In this document: one piece after another, positions 24,961 to 32,667 of the stretch
How the letters are laid out: each line of letters starts with the position of its first letter
How positions within the stretch are numbered: position 1 is the first letter of the stretch
Assembly (NCBI GenBank): GCA_030591725.1
Contig: JAUVAN010000003.1
Coordinates: 1 to 42,185 of the forward strand
DNA length: 42,185 nt
Origin: Deltaproteobacteria bacterium
Lineage (GTDB): Bacteria; Myxococcota_A; Polyangia; JAAYKL01
Direction of reading: 5' to 3'
Translations under genes and position numbers: made by a program
The notes under the pieces: model-generated
Told to the model about the DNA's origin: nothing
What the model saw: only the letters and a program-made list of their open reading frames with translations
Databases searched by the model: none

Positions 24961-25320
24961 CTACCGGCTCTCGGCGACCCGCCGGATCGGCACCCTTACC
25001 GCGTCGATCCAGAGACCTTCCAGGTCGTAGAATCCGCGTGTCATATCCTCGAAGATATGGACCACGACTTCACCGTAATCCATGAGCACCCAATTGTTGT
25101 TCTCACGTCCTTCCACCCCGAGCGCCGTGACGCCCTCCTTCTTGAGAGTCGCCTCCACCTCCGAGGCGATGGCGTCCACCTGGCGATCCGTTCGCCCCGA
25201 GCAGATCACGATGTAGTCGGTGTAGTCCACCTTCTGCCCCACATCCATGATCTCCACTGATAGTGCTTGTTTTTCCAGCGCCGTATCGGCAATTTGAAGG
25301 GCCAATTCCTTTGCGTTCAA
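24961..25320 (-). CDS. rsfS: Ribosomal silencing factor RsfS
   Basis: The 119-residue protein has the RsfS/Iojap pattern: DYTDYIVICSGRTDRQVDAIA near residues 33-53, 'VEGRENNNWVLMDYGEVVVHIF' and YYDLEGLW-like FYDLEGLW near the end. RsfS binds uL14 on the large subunit and blocks subunit joining when nutrients are short. It starts 10 bases after the barrel-protein gene ends and is followed by rlmH, so the rsfS-rlmH pair is probably read from the promoter upstream of the barrel gene or from a site inside it. Confidence 0.95.
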   Translation of the reverse strand: MNAKELALQIADTALEKQALSVEIMDVGQKVDYTDYIVICSGRTDRQVDAIASEVEATLKKEGVTALGVEGRENNNWVLMDYGEVVVHIFEDMTRGFYDLEGLWIDAVRVPIRRVAESR

Positions 25321-25330
25321 ACGTTACCTC

Positions 25331-26017
25331 CTACAGACCGAACTCGACCGCAACGAGGAACATGATGTTCATCGCCCGGATCGAGTCGTCGAATTCGTCG
25401 GGCATATCCTTGTATTCGTTGAGAACGTGCAGCGACCAGTACATTCCCGGCACGATGGAGATGGGTCCGACGGGGATGGCATACCCAACCCTTAACCGCG
25501 GTCCCATGTTGAAGCGTCGGAAATTGTCCCAGTCGTCTCCATCCCATTTGTGCTCGGTTTCGGTGTCCCCGGACTCTGATTTGCTCTTCCCCGTGAGGGC
25601 GAACGCAATCTCCCAGGCCGCGCCGATCTGCAGCCCTTTGATGTTCAGCATGACGCCCAGGGGAATGGTCAAGTAGGCGAACTTCAACCTGGTTTCGTAG
25701 TCGGCTTCGTAGCCCATTTCTTCTATGGTCCCCTCCTCGCGCGTTCCCTTCCCGACTATTCCCAGGCCGGCCTCCAGCGCCAGCAACGGCGTAAGATAGA
25801 AATCGAAATACGCGCCGCCGCCGCCCGCGAATCTGAACTTGGCGTCGTCGTAGTCTCCTACCTCATGGGCCATGCCCATCGTTACGTAGCCTCCGATTGC
25901 CATTGTTTTACCGTCATCCGGAACGTCGACGGTCAACACCGCCGTCTCCTGCGCCGAGGCGCTGGAACAGATGAGGCAGGTAGCAAGTGCGAGCCCGACT
26001 ATTGATGCTTTTTTCAT
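25331..26017 (-). CDS. Exported outer-membrane beta-barrel protein
   Basis: This 228-residue protein starts at ATG 26017, which has a strong AGGAGGG site. The signal peptide (ASIVGLALATCLICSSASA) is cut before QET. The mature chain alternates in the way of small OM barrels: IGGYVTMGMAH, 'FAGGGGAYFDFYL', LLALEAGLGI, FAYLTIPLGVMLNI, LQIGAAWEIAF, LRVGYAIPVG, ending in FLVAVEFGL. About eight strands are expected. The middle 'TGKSKSESGDTETEHKWDGDDW' is a long hydrophilic loop. The role is unknown. It heads a housekeeping operon (rsfS, rlmH, gpmI, FmdB) and is divergent from the TPR gene. Confidence 0.75.
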   Translation of the reverse strand: MKKASIVGLALATCLICSSASAQETAVLTVDVPDDGKTMAIGGYVTMGMAHEVGDYDDAKFRFAGGGGAYFDFYLTPLLALEAGLGIVGKGTREEGTIEEMGYEADYETRLKFAYLTIPLGVMLNIKGLQIGAAWEIAFALTGKSKSESGDTETEHKWDGDDWDNFRRFNMGPRLRVGYAIPVGPISIVPGMYWSLHVLNEYKDMPDEFDDSIRAMNIMFLVAVEFGL

Positions 26018-26104
26018 AATTCCCTCCTGTCGACACCATGATGGCGTTGACGAAAAATGTGATACCATGTTTCCCTTTTCAAAAGAGAACACCAAGGAAG
26101 AGCC

Positions 26105-29056
26105 ATGAGTCAAGAGATGGAAAAAATTTGCGCGCGTTGTGGAGTGCCAGTTCAGTCCGGTGAGGATCTCTGCAAGGTGTGTGCCGCGGACGCCAGGTCC
26201 CGAACCTCCACCATGCCCTGCATTGCCTGCGGGGCGGCAAATCTTTCGAACGCCGTCGTGTGCGAGGCATGTGGAGCTCCGTTCCAGTCCCCGGGATCAT
26301 TGGGCGGGCAAGAGTCGGAGGAATTCGGGCACCAGAGCATGGGGATCAAGGGGCGCCGAGCGGAGTTGCAGGTGATCGAGGATTGCTTTGATCTTTGTCT
26401 GGAAAAGGGCTTCGTCGGCGGTTGCATCGTGGTGGGCGAGAGCGGTATGGGCGTCAGCACGCTACTCAATTCCCTGTGCGAACGGCTCAGCGGGCGCATG
26501 TCCGAGAATCGCATTTTTCACGTTCATTGCAGAAAGGATCAAGATCTCTTCGGTCCCATCCGCGGGGTTATCCGCCAGAGGTTGCAGGCGGCCGAGGGAG
26601 CCGACCCGGTGGCATCGCGGTTGCGGTTGGCGACGATGGTGGGAGAGGTGCTGGGCGCCGAGTCGGCTACGCTGGTGACGGAGACTGCCCACCTGCTGGG
26701 TTATCTGGCCAACATGCCGTTCCCGAACAGCCCGGTCCTTCAGGCCCTCGAATCCGATCAGGAGCTCCTGTTCAAGCGCGTGACAGAGGCCATCGTTCGT
26801 TTCCTCCAGAATGACGCCGTGGACGGACCCATCGCCCTGGTGCTCGACGGAATACACAGGACCACGCCGGAGTCCCGAAGATTCCACATGGAGATCCTGA
26901 ACGCTCTTGGACCGGTGCCTGTGATGGTGGTGATCGGCGGCAAGCCCGAGATCTGGGACATGACCGACAATCCCTCCGTGGTTCGTGTGAGGCTCGAGCC
27001 TCTCGACGACGACATCATGACCGGTCTGTTCAGGGAGTTCATGCCACTTCTGGATGATCCGCCGCAGGAGCTACTCGAGGCGGTCATCAACCGATCCGCC
27101 GGAAACCCCGGTTCCATGAAGCAGCTCTGTGCGCTTCTTCGGGAGTCCGGTGTCGTGGACACCACCACCGAGCCGTGGACCTCCGACGTGAGCAAGCTGA
27201 GCATGGCCGATATGCCGGTCAGTCTGATCGACGCGCTCAAGGCGAGAATGGAGCGGCTTGACCCGAGGGATCGTGCGGTCCTCAGGTACGCTTCCGTCAT
27301 TGGCGACGTGTTCTGGGACGAGGGTGTGACCTCTCTCACCCGGCAGCGGGTCAAGATGAAGGATGGGACCAGCGCCGCCCAGATATGGGCCGACGATTCC
27401 GACGGACTCGCGCTTTCATCGTCGCTCAATCGTCTGGTGGAGCGACTGTTCATCGTCGAGTTGCCCGATCGGGATATTTTCGGATCGATCAAGTACGCGT
27501 TTGCAAAGTCCGGCATACGGGAAGAGATCCTGAAAGACATGAAAGATGACGAGCGCCGGGCCCTGCACATTCTCGCCGCTCAGTGGCTCTCACACGTTAC
27601 GGAGAAAAACGGTCACCTCTTTTCATGGGATGAGGCCGTTCAATGGGAAGCTGCGGGCGAAAACCAACTGGCAGCCCAAGCCTACGCGCGCGCCGCCGGA
27701 TATGCTCGCTCGCGCTATCTGAACCAGAAGGCCATCAGGCTCTATCAGAAGGTCCTCGACCTTGCCGATGATCGAGATCGAATTCTCATCCTGGACACCC
27801 TCCACGATATGGGATCGGTGCAAGAACTGCTCGGGCAATACGAGGCCGCCGAACTGTATTATACCGAGATGCTGCGACACGCATGGATTCTGGTTCATCG
27901 AGGCAAGGCGGGTGCGGCCCTCAACAAAATCGGTCGCCTCTATCGGTCCCGTGGCGACGCCGCTGCCGCTCGGGCGTTCCTGGACAGGGGCATGTCGCTC
28001 TTCAAGGCCGCTGGTGACGCCAAGGGCGTGGCCGCATGCCTCGGGGATCTCGGCGAGCTGGCGCGACGGCAGGGCTCTTACGACCGCGCCTTCAAGCTGG
28101 TCACCCAGGCGCTCGAACTTCAGCGCAAAATGAACAACAAGCTCTCCGTCGCCGTTTGCCTTCACAGCCTAGGGCATATCGAGGCGGGACGTGCGTCGTA
28201 TGCTCAGGCGGGACGGTACCTGGAAGAGGCGTTCAACCTGAGGCGTGAGCAGGGCGATAAGGGAGGTATGGCCCACACCCTGTCGGCTCTGGCGATCGTG
28301 CACTTCAGCCGGGGAGATCTCGACAGCGCCATCGCCAGATGGGAGGCGGCCTTGAACCTGGCGCAAGAGGTCGGAGACCGCAGGATGCTGGCCATCGTGC
28401 ACAACAATCTCGGTGAGGCCCTGCGGGATCAGGGAAAACTCCAGGAGTCCATGAATCAGTTCAAGTCGTGCGAGGTTGTAGTAACCACCCTGGACGACCG
28501 GATCCTTCACTCGGAGGTATCGCGGAACATTGGGTTTCTTTCCCACAAGATGGGAGAGCTTGAATCCGCCAGGCTGCAGCTCGACAGGTCATTGATGCTG
28601 GCCCGTGAGGTAGGGGCCAGGGAACTCGAGGGCCTGGCACTGCGTGCCTCCGGAGAGTTGGCCGCAGAGACCATGTGGGATACCTCCAATCCAGAGGCAC
28701 AGGACGAGGCCGTGAGTTATTTCGACAAGGCCCTGGTCATCTTGCGGTCTACGGGAAATGAGTACGAGGTGGCGCGAACGCTGCATGCCTACGGAAATCG
28801 TCTGCTCGAGAAGGGTGACATGAGCGGGGGCAAGGAACTGCTGGAGCAGGCCGAGGGTATCTTTCAGAAAATCCAGTCCAAGACGGGTGACAAGGTATCG
28901 CGTACCATCAAGGAGATCATCTCCCCGCCTGCAAAACAATCGGCCCAAAAGAAGAGCAAGCTGGCGGGGGTCAAGTCGATGTTGACCGGGAAGAAGGCGA
29001 ATCCCTCCGTGGCAATCCCGGATATGACCGAAGATCTGGAGAGCAACGACGACTAG
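26105..29056 (+). CDS. Zinc-ribbon / STAND-like ATPase / TPR protein with degenerate P-loop
   Basis: A 983-residue cytoplasmic protein in three parts. Two zinc ribbons come first (C9-C12/C23-C26 and C39-C42/C53-C56). Residues ~78-430 form an AAA/STAND-type domain of the kind found in LuxR/MalT and adenylate cyclase partners. At the P-loop the sequence is GESGMGVST (111-119), with Val117 where the Lys should be, and Walker B is IALVLDG (243-249), so nucleotide hydrolysis is doubtful. From ~520 about eight TPR units follow (A..LN..G..Y...GD...A...F..), and then a basic tail. No output domain is visible. DUF3467 and PilZ genes follow; a scaffold or signalling role is inferred. Confidence 0.8.
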   Translation: MSQEMEKICARCGVPVQSGEDLCKVCAADARSRTSTMPCIACGAANLSNAVVCEACGAPFQSPGSLGGQESEEFGHQSMGIKGRRAELQVIEDCFDLCLEKGFVGGCIVVGESGMGVSTLLNSLCERLSGRMSENRIFHVHCRKDQDLFGPIRGVIRQRLQAAEGADPVASRLRLATMVGEVLGAESATLVTETAHLLGYLANMPFPNSPVLQALESDQELLFKRVTEAIVRFLQNDAVDGPIALVLDGIHRTTPESRRFHMEILNALGPVPVMVVIGGKPEIWDMTDNPSVVRVRLEPLDDDIMTGLFREFMPLLDDPPQELLEAVINRSAGNPGSMKQLCALLRESGVVDTTTEPWTSDVSKLSMADMPVSLIDALKARMERLDPRDRAVLRYASVIGDVFWDEGVTSLTRQRVKMKDGTSAAQIWADDSDGLALSSSLNRLVERLFIVELPDRDIFGSIKYAFAKSGIREEILKDMKDDERRALHILAAQWLSHVTEKNGHLFSWDEAVQWEAAGENQLAAQAYARAAGYARSRYLNQKAIRLYQKVLDLADDRDRILILDTLHDMGSVQELLGQYEAAELYYTEMLRHAWILVHRGKAGAALNKIGRLYRSRGDAAAARAFLDRGMSLFKAAGDAKGVAACLGDLGELARRQGSYDRAFKLVTQALELQRKMNNKLSVAVCLHSLGHIEAGRASYAQAGRYLEEAFNLRREQGDKGGMAHTLSALAIVHFSRGDLDSAIARWEAALNLAQEVGDRRMLAIVHNNLGEALRDQGKLQESMNQFKSCEVVVTTLDDRILHSEVSRNIGFLSHKMGELESARLQLDRSLMLAREVGARELEGLALRASGELAAETMWDTSNPEAQDEAVSYFDKALVILRSTGNEYEVARTLHAYGNRLLEKGDMSGGKELLEQAEGIFQKIQSKTGDKVSRTIKEIISPPAKQSAQKKSKLAGVKSMLTGKKANPSVAIPDMTEDLESNDD

Positions 29057-29073
29057 CGGGAGAAAGAAGCAAT

Positions 29074-29397
29074 ATGGACAAGCAAGACAAGAAGGTATCG
29101 AAAGGAAAAGAGGGCAAGCCCGTTCGGTTGCAGATCAAGGCATCCGACGATGTAGCCAAGGGCGTCTATTCAAACATGGTGCTCGTTCACAACAACGAGT
29201 TGGAGTTTGTAATGGATTTCGTTTTCATGGAGCCTCAGCGTCCACAGGGACACGTGGTGTCCAGAATTGTCACCAACCCCAAGGCCGCCAAGAAGCTACT
29301 CAAGGGTCTCAACGAACTCGTCCGGCGCTACGAGGAGAGGTTCGGGGAGATAGAGATTCCCGAGACCCCCGCCGGTCCGCAGGGAAGCTACCATTAG
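29074..29397 (+). CDS. DUF3467 family protein
   Basis: The 107-residue protein matches DUF3467: 'KGVYSNMVLVHNNELEFVMDFVFMEP' near residues 29-54, then 'VVSRIVTNPKAAKKLLKGLNELVRRYEERFGEI' and an acidic/Pro tail. The family is widespread and its members often sit beside signalling or chaperone-type genes; the function is unknown. The N-terminal ~20 residues are Lys-rich. It begins 17 bases after the TPR gene and probably shares its transcript. Confidence 0.85.
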   Translation: MDKQDKKVSKGKEGKPVRLQIKASDDVAKGVYSNMVLVHNNELEFVMDFVFMEPQRPQGHVVSRIVTNPKAAKKLLKGLNELVRRYEERFGEIEIPETPAGPQGSYH

Positions 29398-29455
29398 GTT
29401 CGGTTATCAGCTACGATTCGAGAGTAAACGATATCAACAGCGGGAATGATCTCTC

Positions 29456-29836
29456 ATGGCCAACGAACGACGAAGGTATCCGAGGTACGAAATCATTGCC
29501 CAGGTGACTATCAGAAGCGGGGGCGAGAACTACCTGATGGACGTCGGAAACATCAGCTGTTCCGGGGTGCTCATCTCTACGGACAACCTGGACAGCATTT
29601 CTTTTTTATATGAAGGCCAGAATCTGGAGATGGACCTGTTCACCACGGAGCATCTTGAAAACATCAAGGTGAAAGGCCGGGTTGTCCGTTTTGAATATGG
29701 CCAGGACGGCGCGAAGAAAAGTTTTGGTGTGGAGTTCGATAAGGCGACTGCGAAAGGCAACGTTGCGCTTCTTCGCCTGGTGAATCAAGCAGCCGAGTCG
29801 ATACATCCCCCACCGCTGCCCGGCAGCGGGCTTTAG
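29456..29836 (+). CDS. PilZ-domain protein (putative c-di-GMP receptor)
   Basis: The 126-residue single-domain protein carries both parts of the PilZ c-di-GMP site: RRRYPR at residues 5-10 (RxxxR-type) and NISCSG near residue 33 ([D/N]xSxxG). The beta-barrel continues with 'VKGRVVRFEYG' and 'FGVEF'. Binding of c-di-GMP is known for the family and inferred here. A short Pro-rich tail ends the protein. It is spaced 58 bases from DUF3467 and may be in the same operon; motility or polysaccharide output would fit the genome context but is not shown. Confidence 0.85.
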   Translation: MANERRRYPRYEIIAQVTIRSGGENYLMDVGNISCSGVLISTDNLDSISFLYEGQNLEMDLFTTEHLENIKVKGRVVRFEYGQDGAKKSFGVEFDKATAKGNVALLRLVNQAAESIHPPPLPGSGL

Positions 29837-29867
29837 GAGCGCGCCCGACCAGGATTGGGAGACAGTC

Positions 29868-30407
29868 ATGATATTCAGATTAACGATACTTGCCATGTTA
29901 TTGCCGGCGGTGGTCGGCTGTGAGAATGACCTGCACGCGGCCCTCGACCAGGTTCGCGCCGCAGCGCCCAATGTCTGCAAGGACTATTGCGAGGACAAGC
30001 TGGCTTGCGAGTTCCCGGCCGCGCAAGGCGACGAGGAAGACATGGCGTTTGCCGCAGCCATTCGGCGGTGCACAATAAACTGCGCGTGGTACATGGACGA
30101 TGGCGCTTATGTTGTCGAGGTGGGCGATCCGACGGAGAAAAAGGCCTACGAAGATCACGTGACGGGCTCCATGCTCCGGGACATGCTCAAGTGTTCATTC
30201 TACGAGGGGGTTTTCCTTTGCACCGAGCAGGAAAATGGTGAAGATCTTCTCATGATCAATCCCCTCGTACAGTCCATGTGCATCGACGCGGACAACTGTC
30301 TCTCCCTGCTGGGAATCGACCAGGAGATGGAGTGGATGCCCTTCACCGATGGTGGAGGAGAATGCATCACTTCGGGGGATCAGATCATCGAATCGATGTT
30401 CTACTGA
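29868..30407 (+). CDS. Cys-rich lipoprotein, unknown function
   Basis: A 179-residue protein with a short lipoprotein signal (LTILAMLLPAVVGC, lipid on Cys18). The mature part is acidic with about ten more cysteines in a CxxxC...C pattern (NVCKDYCEDKLACE, RRCTINCAW, LKCSF, LCTE, MCIDADNC, ECIT), suggesting a disulfide-stabilised extracellular fold. I recognise no family; similar Cys-rich lipoproteins are frequent in deltaproteobacteria. A GGGAGA site lies upstream of ATG 29868. It converges with the lipoprotein gene at 30417-31319, whose end is 9 bases away. Confidence 0.65.
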   Translation: MIFRLTILAMLLPAVVGCENDLHAALDQVRAAAPNVCKDYCEDKLACEFPAAQGDEEDMAFAAAIRRCTINCAWYMDDGAYVVEVGDPTEKKAYEDHVTGSMLRDMLKCSFYEGVFLCTEQENGEDLLMINPLVQSMCIDADNCLSLLGIDQEMEWMPFTDGGGECITSGDQIIESMFY

Positions 30408-30416
30408 CGGGTTTGA

Positions 30417-31319
30417 TCAAACCTGCGATTTGAAGGGCTGCAAGACGAGCCAGGCTTTCATCTGTTCGCGGTAGATTTCCACCGGGACTTTTTCGATCTT
30501 TTCTACGAGCCCCAAATATCTCTTCTTGAGTTTTTCCGCTGTCTTTTTGAGTCTCTTGCAGGTTTTTCCCTTGCAGCTTGTCAATTTGATATCCTCAATG
30601 AGTCCGTCTCTCGTGGCGGTCTCCCAGCTCAGATCGATAGATCTACCCTGAGGGTGGATGGGTTTGCATTTCACTGCAAAGCCAAGGACATTGACCTCCA
30701 GCATGCAGCGGAACTTGTGGATCTCGTTGATCTCCTTGAGCATGGCGCTCAGGGATTCCACGGGTTCGAGCACGGCCGCAATCTCTTCGGATTTTGAGGC
30801 GACTTGCTCCCATGTCTTTGCCCGCTGCGCCACGACTTCAGGGTCCGCCCCCACCTTGAACGAGCCGATCACATCCATGGCCACCACGCAAGCCGCGCCC
30901 CTGGGATCGGACTCTATTCGTTCTTTCACCCAGTCGACCAGCGCGCCGCCGTCGGTCGACGCCCTCTCGACCATCGGTCCGAGAAGATCGGGTGGTACGC
31001 ATCGCCATTTGGAGAAGACATCCATCAGGGAGAGATCGCACTTCTCCTGAAATTCCTGCTCGTCGAGAACTCGAATAGCCTCGATCCGTGGCCAGACGTC
31101 GCCGGGTGTGTCGATGGGTCTCTTGCAGACGTGAATCGTCACGGGGCTCGATTCATCTTCTGTTGGGTCGCCGCTCGATTTGTCCGAGGAGGAGGTCTCC
31201 GTCGCTCCGGAGACGCCGTCCGGGCGTTGCGGCCTCGCGCCCGATTTCGATCCACCGCAATTTGTAGTTACCAGGGCAAAAGCCGCAAGTAGCAACGCGT
31301 AAAACCAGGTTCTTCCCAT
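30417..31319 (-). CDS. Lipoprotein, unknown function
   Basis: 300 residues from ATG 31319 (GGAGG and AGGAAAG upstream). The signal ends in the lipobox TTNC with the +2 residue Gly (FALVTTNCGG). A Ser/Gly/Thr-rich linker follows, then an alpha/beta domain with scattered cysteines (HVCKRP, KCDLSL, WRCVPP, AACVV, FRCMLE, SCKGKTC) and a basic coiled region near the end (KRLKKTAEKLKKRYLG). No known family is recognised. The neighbouring tRNA operon reads into it from upstream through three terminators, so expression may depend on its own promoter or on read-through. Confidence 0.6.
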   Translation of the reverse strand: MGRTWFYALLLAAFALVTTNCGGSKSGARPQRPDGVSGATETSSSDKSSGDPTEDESSPVTIHVCKRPIDTPGDVWPRIEAIRVLDEQEFQEKCDLSLMDVFSKWRCVPPDLLGPMVERASTDGGALVDWVKERIESDPRGAACVVAMDVIGSFKVGADPEVVAQRAKTWEQVASKSEEIAAVLEPVESLSAMLKEINEIHKFRCMLEVNVLGFAVKCKPIHPQGRSIDLSWETATRDGLIEDIKLTSCKGKTCKRLKKTAEKLKKRYLGLVEKIEKVPVEIYREQMKAWLVLQPFKSQV

Positions 31320-31350
31320 CTTTCCTACCTCCGTTGTCTTTTCCCTGGGG

Positions 31351-31369
31351 GATTCTACCCGTAGCGTCG
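31351..31369 (-). repeat. Partial third copy of the repeat core
   Basis: Nineteen bases just upstream of the lipoprotein gene match the middle of the 84-bp repeat units (GATTC..ACCCGTAGCGTCG on the plus strand) with one difference. It is the last decayed copy in the series. Confidence 0.6.
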
Positions 31370-31371
31370 CC

Positions 31372-31409
31372 AAAGAAAAAGGGCACCTACGAAAAAACGT
31401 AAGTGCCCC
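31372..31409 (-). terminator. Intrinsic terminator 3
   Basis: Read on the minus strand: an 11-bp stem with one mismatch (GGGCACTTACG / CGTAGGTGCCC), a six-T loop, then a run of T interrupted by one C. It closes the second degenerate tRNA-like unit and lies 53 bases upstream of the lipoprotein start. Confidence 0.8.
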
Positions 31410-31419
31410 AAATTATTCT

Positions 31420-31503
31420 GCGCGCCCGGAGAGATTCGACCCGTAGCGTCGGCGGAGTCAAAAGAGCAGTCAATGGGCTGAATCGCAGATGAGAAGAAAA
31501 AAG
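31420..31503 (-). repeat. 84-bp repeat unit A (degenerate tRNA-Arg-like)
   Basis: This unit is about 92% identical (7 differences in 84) to unit B at 31537-31620. On the minus strand its last ~22 bases match the 3' end of the neighbouring tRNA-Arg (CGAATCTCTCCGGGCGCGC), it is about tRNA-sized, and it is followed by an intrinsic terminator as the real tRNA is. The 5' part does not make a standard cloverleaf. An inverted pair GATTCxGCCC/GGGTxGAATC frames ~35 bases. Confidence 0.7.
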
Positions 31504-31529
31504 GGCCTTCCGATGATATTCGGAAGGCC
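31494..31529 (-). terminator. Intrinsic terminator 2
   Basis: Minus-strand hairpin with a perfect 10-bp stem (GGCCTTCCGA/TCGGAAGGCC), six-base loop, then CTTTTTTC. It follows repeat unit B by 7 bases. Confidence 0.85.
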
Positions 31530-31536
31530 TCAACAA

Positions 31537-31620
31537 GCGCGGCCGGAGCGATTCGACCCGTAGCGTCGGCGGAGTCTACAGAACAGTCAATGGGCTGAAT
31601 CGCAGGTAAGAAGAAAAAAG
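31537..31620 (-). repeat. 84-bp repeat unit B (degenerate tRNA-Arg-like)
   Basis: The second copy of the unit described at 31420-31503. Its tRNA-like end is slightly more diverged from tRNA-Arg (GCTCCGGCCGCGC). Both units keep the tRNA-to-terminator spacing of the true tRNA-Arg. Confidence 0.7.
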
Positions 31621-31645
31621 GCCCCGCCGATAAATCGACGGGGCC
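31612..31645 (-). terminator. Intrinsic terminator 1 of the tRNA operon
   Basis: Minus-strand hairpin GGCCCCGTCGA...TCGGCGGGGCC (11-bp stem with one G-T type mismatch) followed by six T then CTT. It lies 7 bases after the 3' end of tRNA-Arg and should end the tRNA transcript. Confidence 0.9.
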
Positions 31646-31652
31646 TTTACAG

Positions 31653-31726
31653 CGCGCCCGGAGAGATTCGAACCCCCGACCCTCGGTTCCGTAGACCGAT
31701 GCTCTATCCAGCTGAGCTACGAGCGC
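31653..31726 (-). tRNA. tRNA-Arg (anticodon ACG)
   Basis: Minus-strand cloverleaf: 7-bp acceptor GCGCTCG/CGGGCGC (one G-U), D-arm GCTC..GAGC, anticodon stem TCGGT/ACCGA around loop CTACGGA giving anticodon ACG, and T-loop TTCGAAT. The A at the wobble place is normally converted to inosine by TadA. CCA is not encoded. It is the last gene of the three-tRNA operon. Confidence 0.95.
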
Positions 31727-31758
31727 GGTTCTTACAAGTCCAAGTTTTCAAAAACCAG

Positions 31759-31844
31759 CGGAGAGGGAGGGATTCGAACCCTCGATACCTTGCGGTATAC
31801 ACGCTTAGCAGGCGCGCGCCTTCGACCGACTCGGCCACCTCCCC
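31759..31844 (-). tRNA. tRNA-Ser (anticodon GCT)
   Basis: Minus strand, 86 bases. Acceptor GGGGAGG/CCTCTCC, anticodon stem CGCGC/GCGTG with loop CTGCTAA (anticodon GCT), a long variable arm as expected for Ser, and T-arm GAGGG/CCCTC with TTCGAAT. CCA is not encoded. It reads AGC/AGU codons. Confidence 0.95.
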
Positions 31845-31872
31845 AGCGAAACAATCAAGTCGCCAAAGTTGG

Positions 31873-31957
31873 CGGAGGAGCAGGGATTCGAACCCCGGGA
31901 GCCTTGCGACTCAACGGTTTTCAAGACCGCCGCCTTCGACCACTCGGCCACTCCTCC
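31873..31957 (-). tRNA. tRNA-Ser (anticodon TGA)
   Basis: Minus strand, 85 bases. Acceptor GGAGGAG/CTCCTCC, anticodon stem GCGGT/ACCGT with loop CTTGAAA (anticodon TGA), a long variable arm, and T-loop TTCGAAT. CCA is not encoded. It is the first gene of the operon, about 35 bases after the predicted transcription start. Confidence 0.95.
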
Positions 31958-31999
31958 AATTGCAAAAGATCAGACCCTCAATAAAAAGTCAGGGAGAGG

Positions 32000-32028
32000 T
32001 GTATAAAATCACAGTGGGTGGTTGTCAA
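32000..32028 (-). promoter_or_regulatory. Sigma70-type promoter of the tRNA operon
   Basis: On the minus strand: a perfect -35 TTGACA (32023-32028), exactly 17 bases of spacer, and a -10 TATACA (32000-32005). Start of transcription is expected near 31993, giving a short leader before tRNA-Ser(TGA). Confidence 0.85.
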
Positions 32029-32140
32029 GGTTGGGGAAGACCCCGCGCTCGCATATGCAATTCGTCTTTCTGGCTGTGGTAACGTACTAATTGCTATACA
32101 ATGAAAATCTTGATGCTTCATGCGTGGGAGTTGTAAGAAA

Positions 32141-32665
32141 ATGAAAACCAGAATGAAAATAACGACCTGGCTGGGCGCATTGATCATGTTGTTCGGATGT
32201 GGTGACGAGTTACCGGTCATTATCAACATTGCCGACGCCTCTGCAGACGCTGATATCGATGGCGACACGGATGGTGATACCGATGGCGACACGGATGGTG
32301 ATTCCGACGGTGACGGCGATTCGGATAACGACGCGGACGGTGATTCCGACGGTGACATGGATGGAGATTCCGACGGCGACAACGATGTTGATTCGGATAG
32401 CGACGTGGACGCTGACGCGGACAGTGATTCCGACAGCGATGCGGATACGGACGACGGGTATTCCTGCTCCGAGGCGCTTACGTGCATGGTCGGCGGCGAC
32501 AGTCTCTGGGACTGTCTGGCCGGCACCAGCAGCTCATCTTACGGCATCATGTGGGATCTGGGCCAGTGCCTGCTGATGTCCGGCTGCATGTCTGGTGATG
32601 ATCTCATGGGCTGCGCCATGTCCAATTGTTCGTCGGAGACAATGGCCTGCCTGGCCGATTCCTGA
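32141..32665 (+). CDS. Asp-repeat surface lipoprotein
   Basis: 174 residues from ATG 32141. The lipoprotein signal ends LIMLFGC (Cys20). Residues ~30-105 are an almost pure Asp run in two-residue steps ([11 protein letters not shown], then DSD/DAD), made from imperfect 18-base repeats in the DNA, followed by a Cys-rich C-terminal domain with about nine cysteines ([22 protein letters not shown]). Asp-rich stretches of this kind may bind calcium or act as a charged stalk at the cell surface. No named family. The TTG start of murB lies 2 bases after its stop. Confidence 0.7.
   Translation: MKTRMKITTWLGALIMLFGCGDELPVIINIADASADADIDGDTDGDTDGDTDGDSDGDGDSDNDADGDSDGDMDGDSDGDNDVDSDSDVDADADSDSDSDADTDDGYSCSEALTCMVGGDSLWDCLAGTSSSSYGIMWDLGQCLLMSGCMSGDDLMGCAMSNCSSETMACLADS
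32257..32456 (+). repeat. Asp-coding tandem repeat
   Basis: Imperfect 6/18-base units of the form GATGGCGACACGGATGGT encode alternating Asp-Gly/Ser/Thr/Ala-Asp in the lipoprotein at 32141. Length polymorphism between strains would be expected. Confidence 0.75.
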
Positions 32666-32667
32666 TC

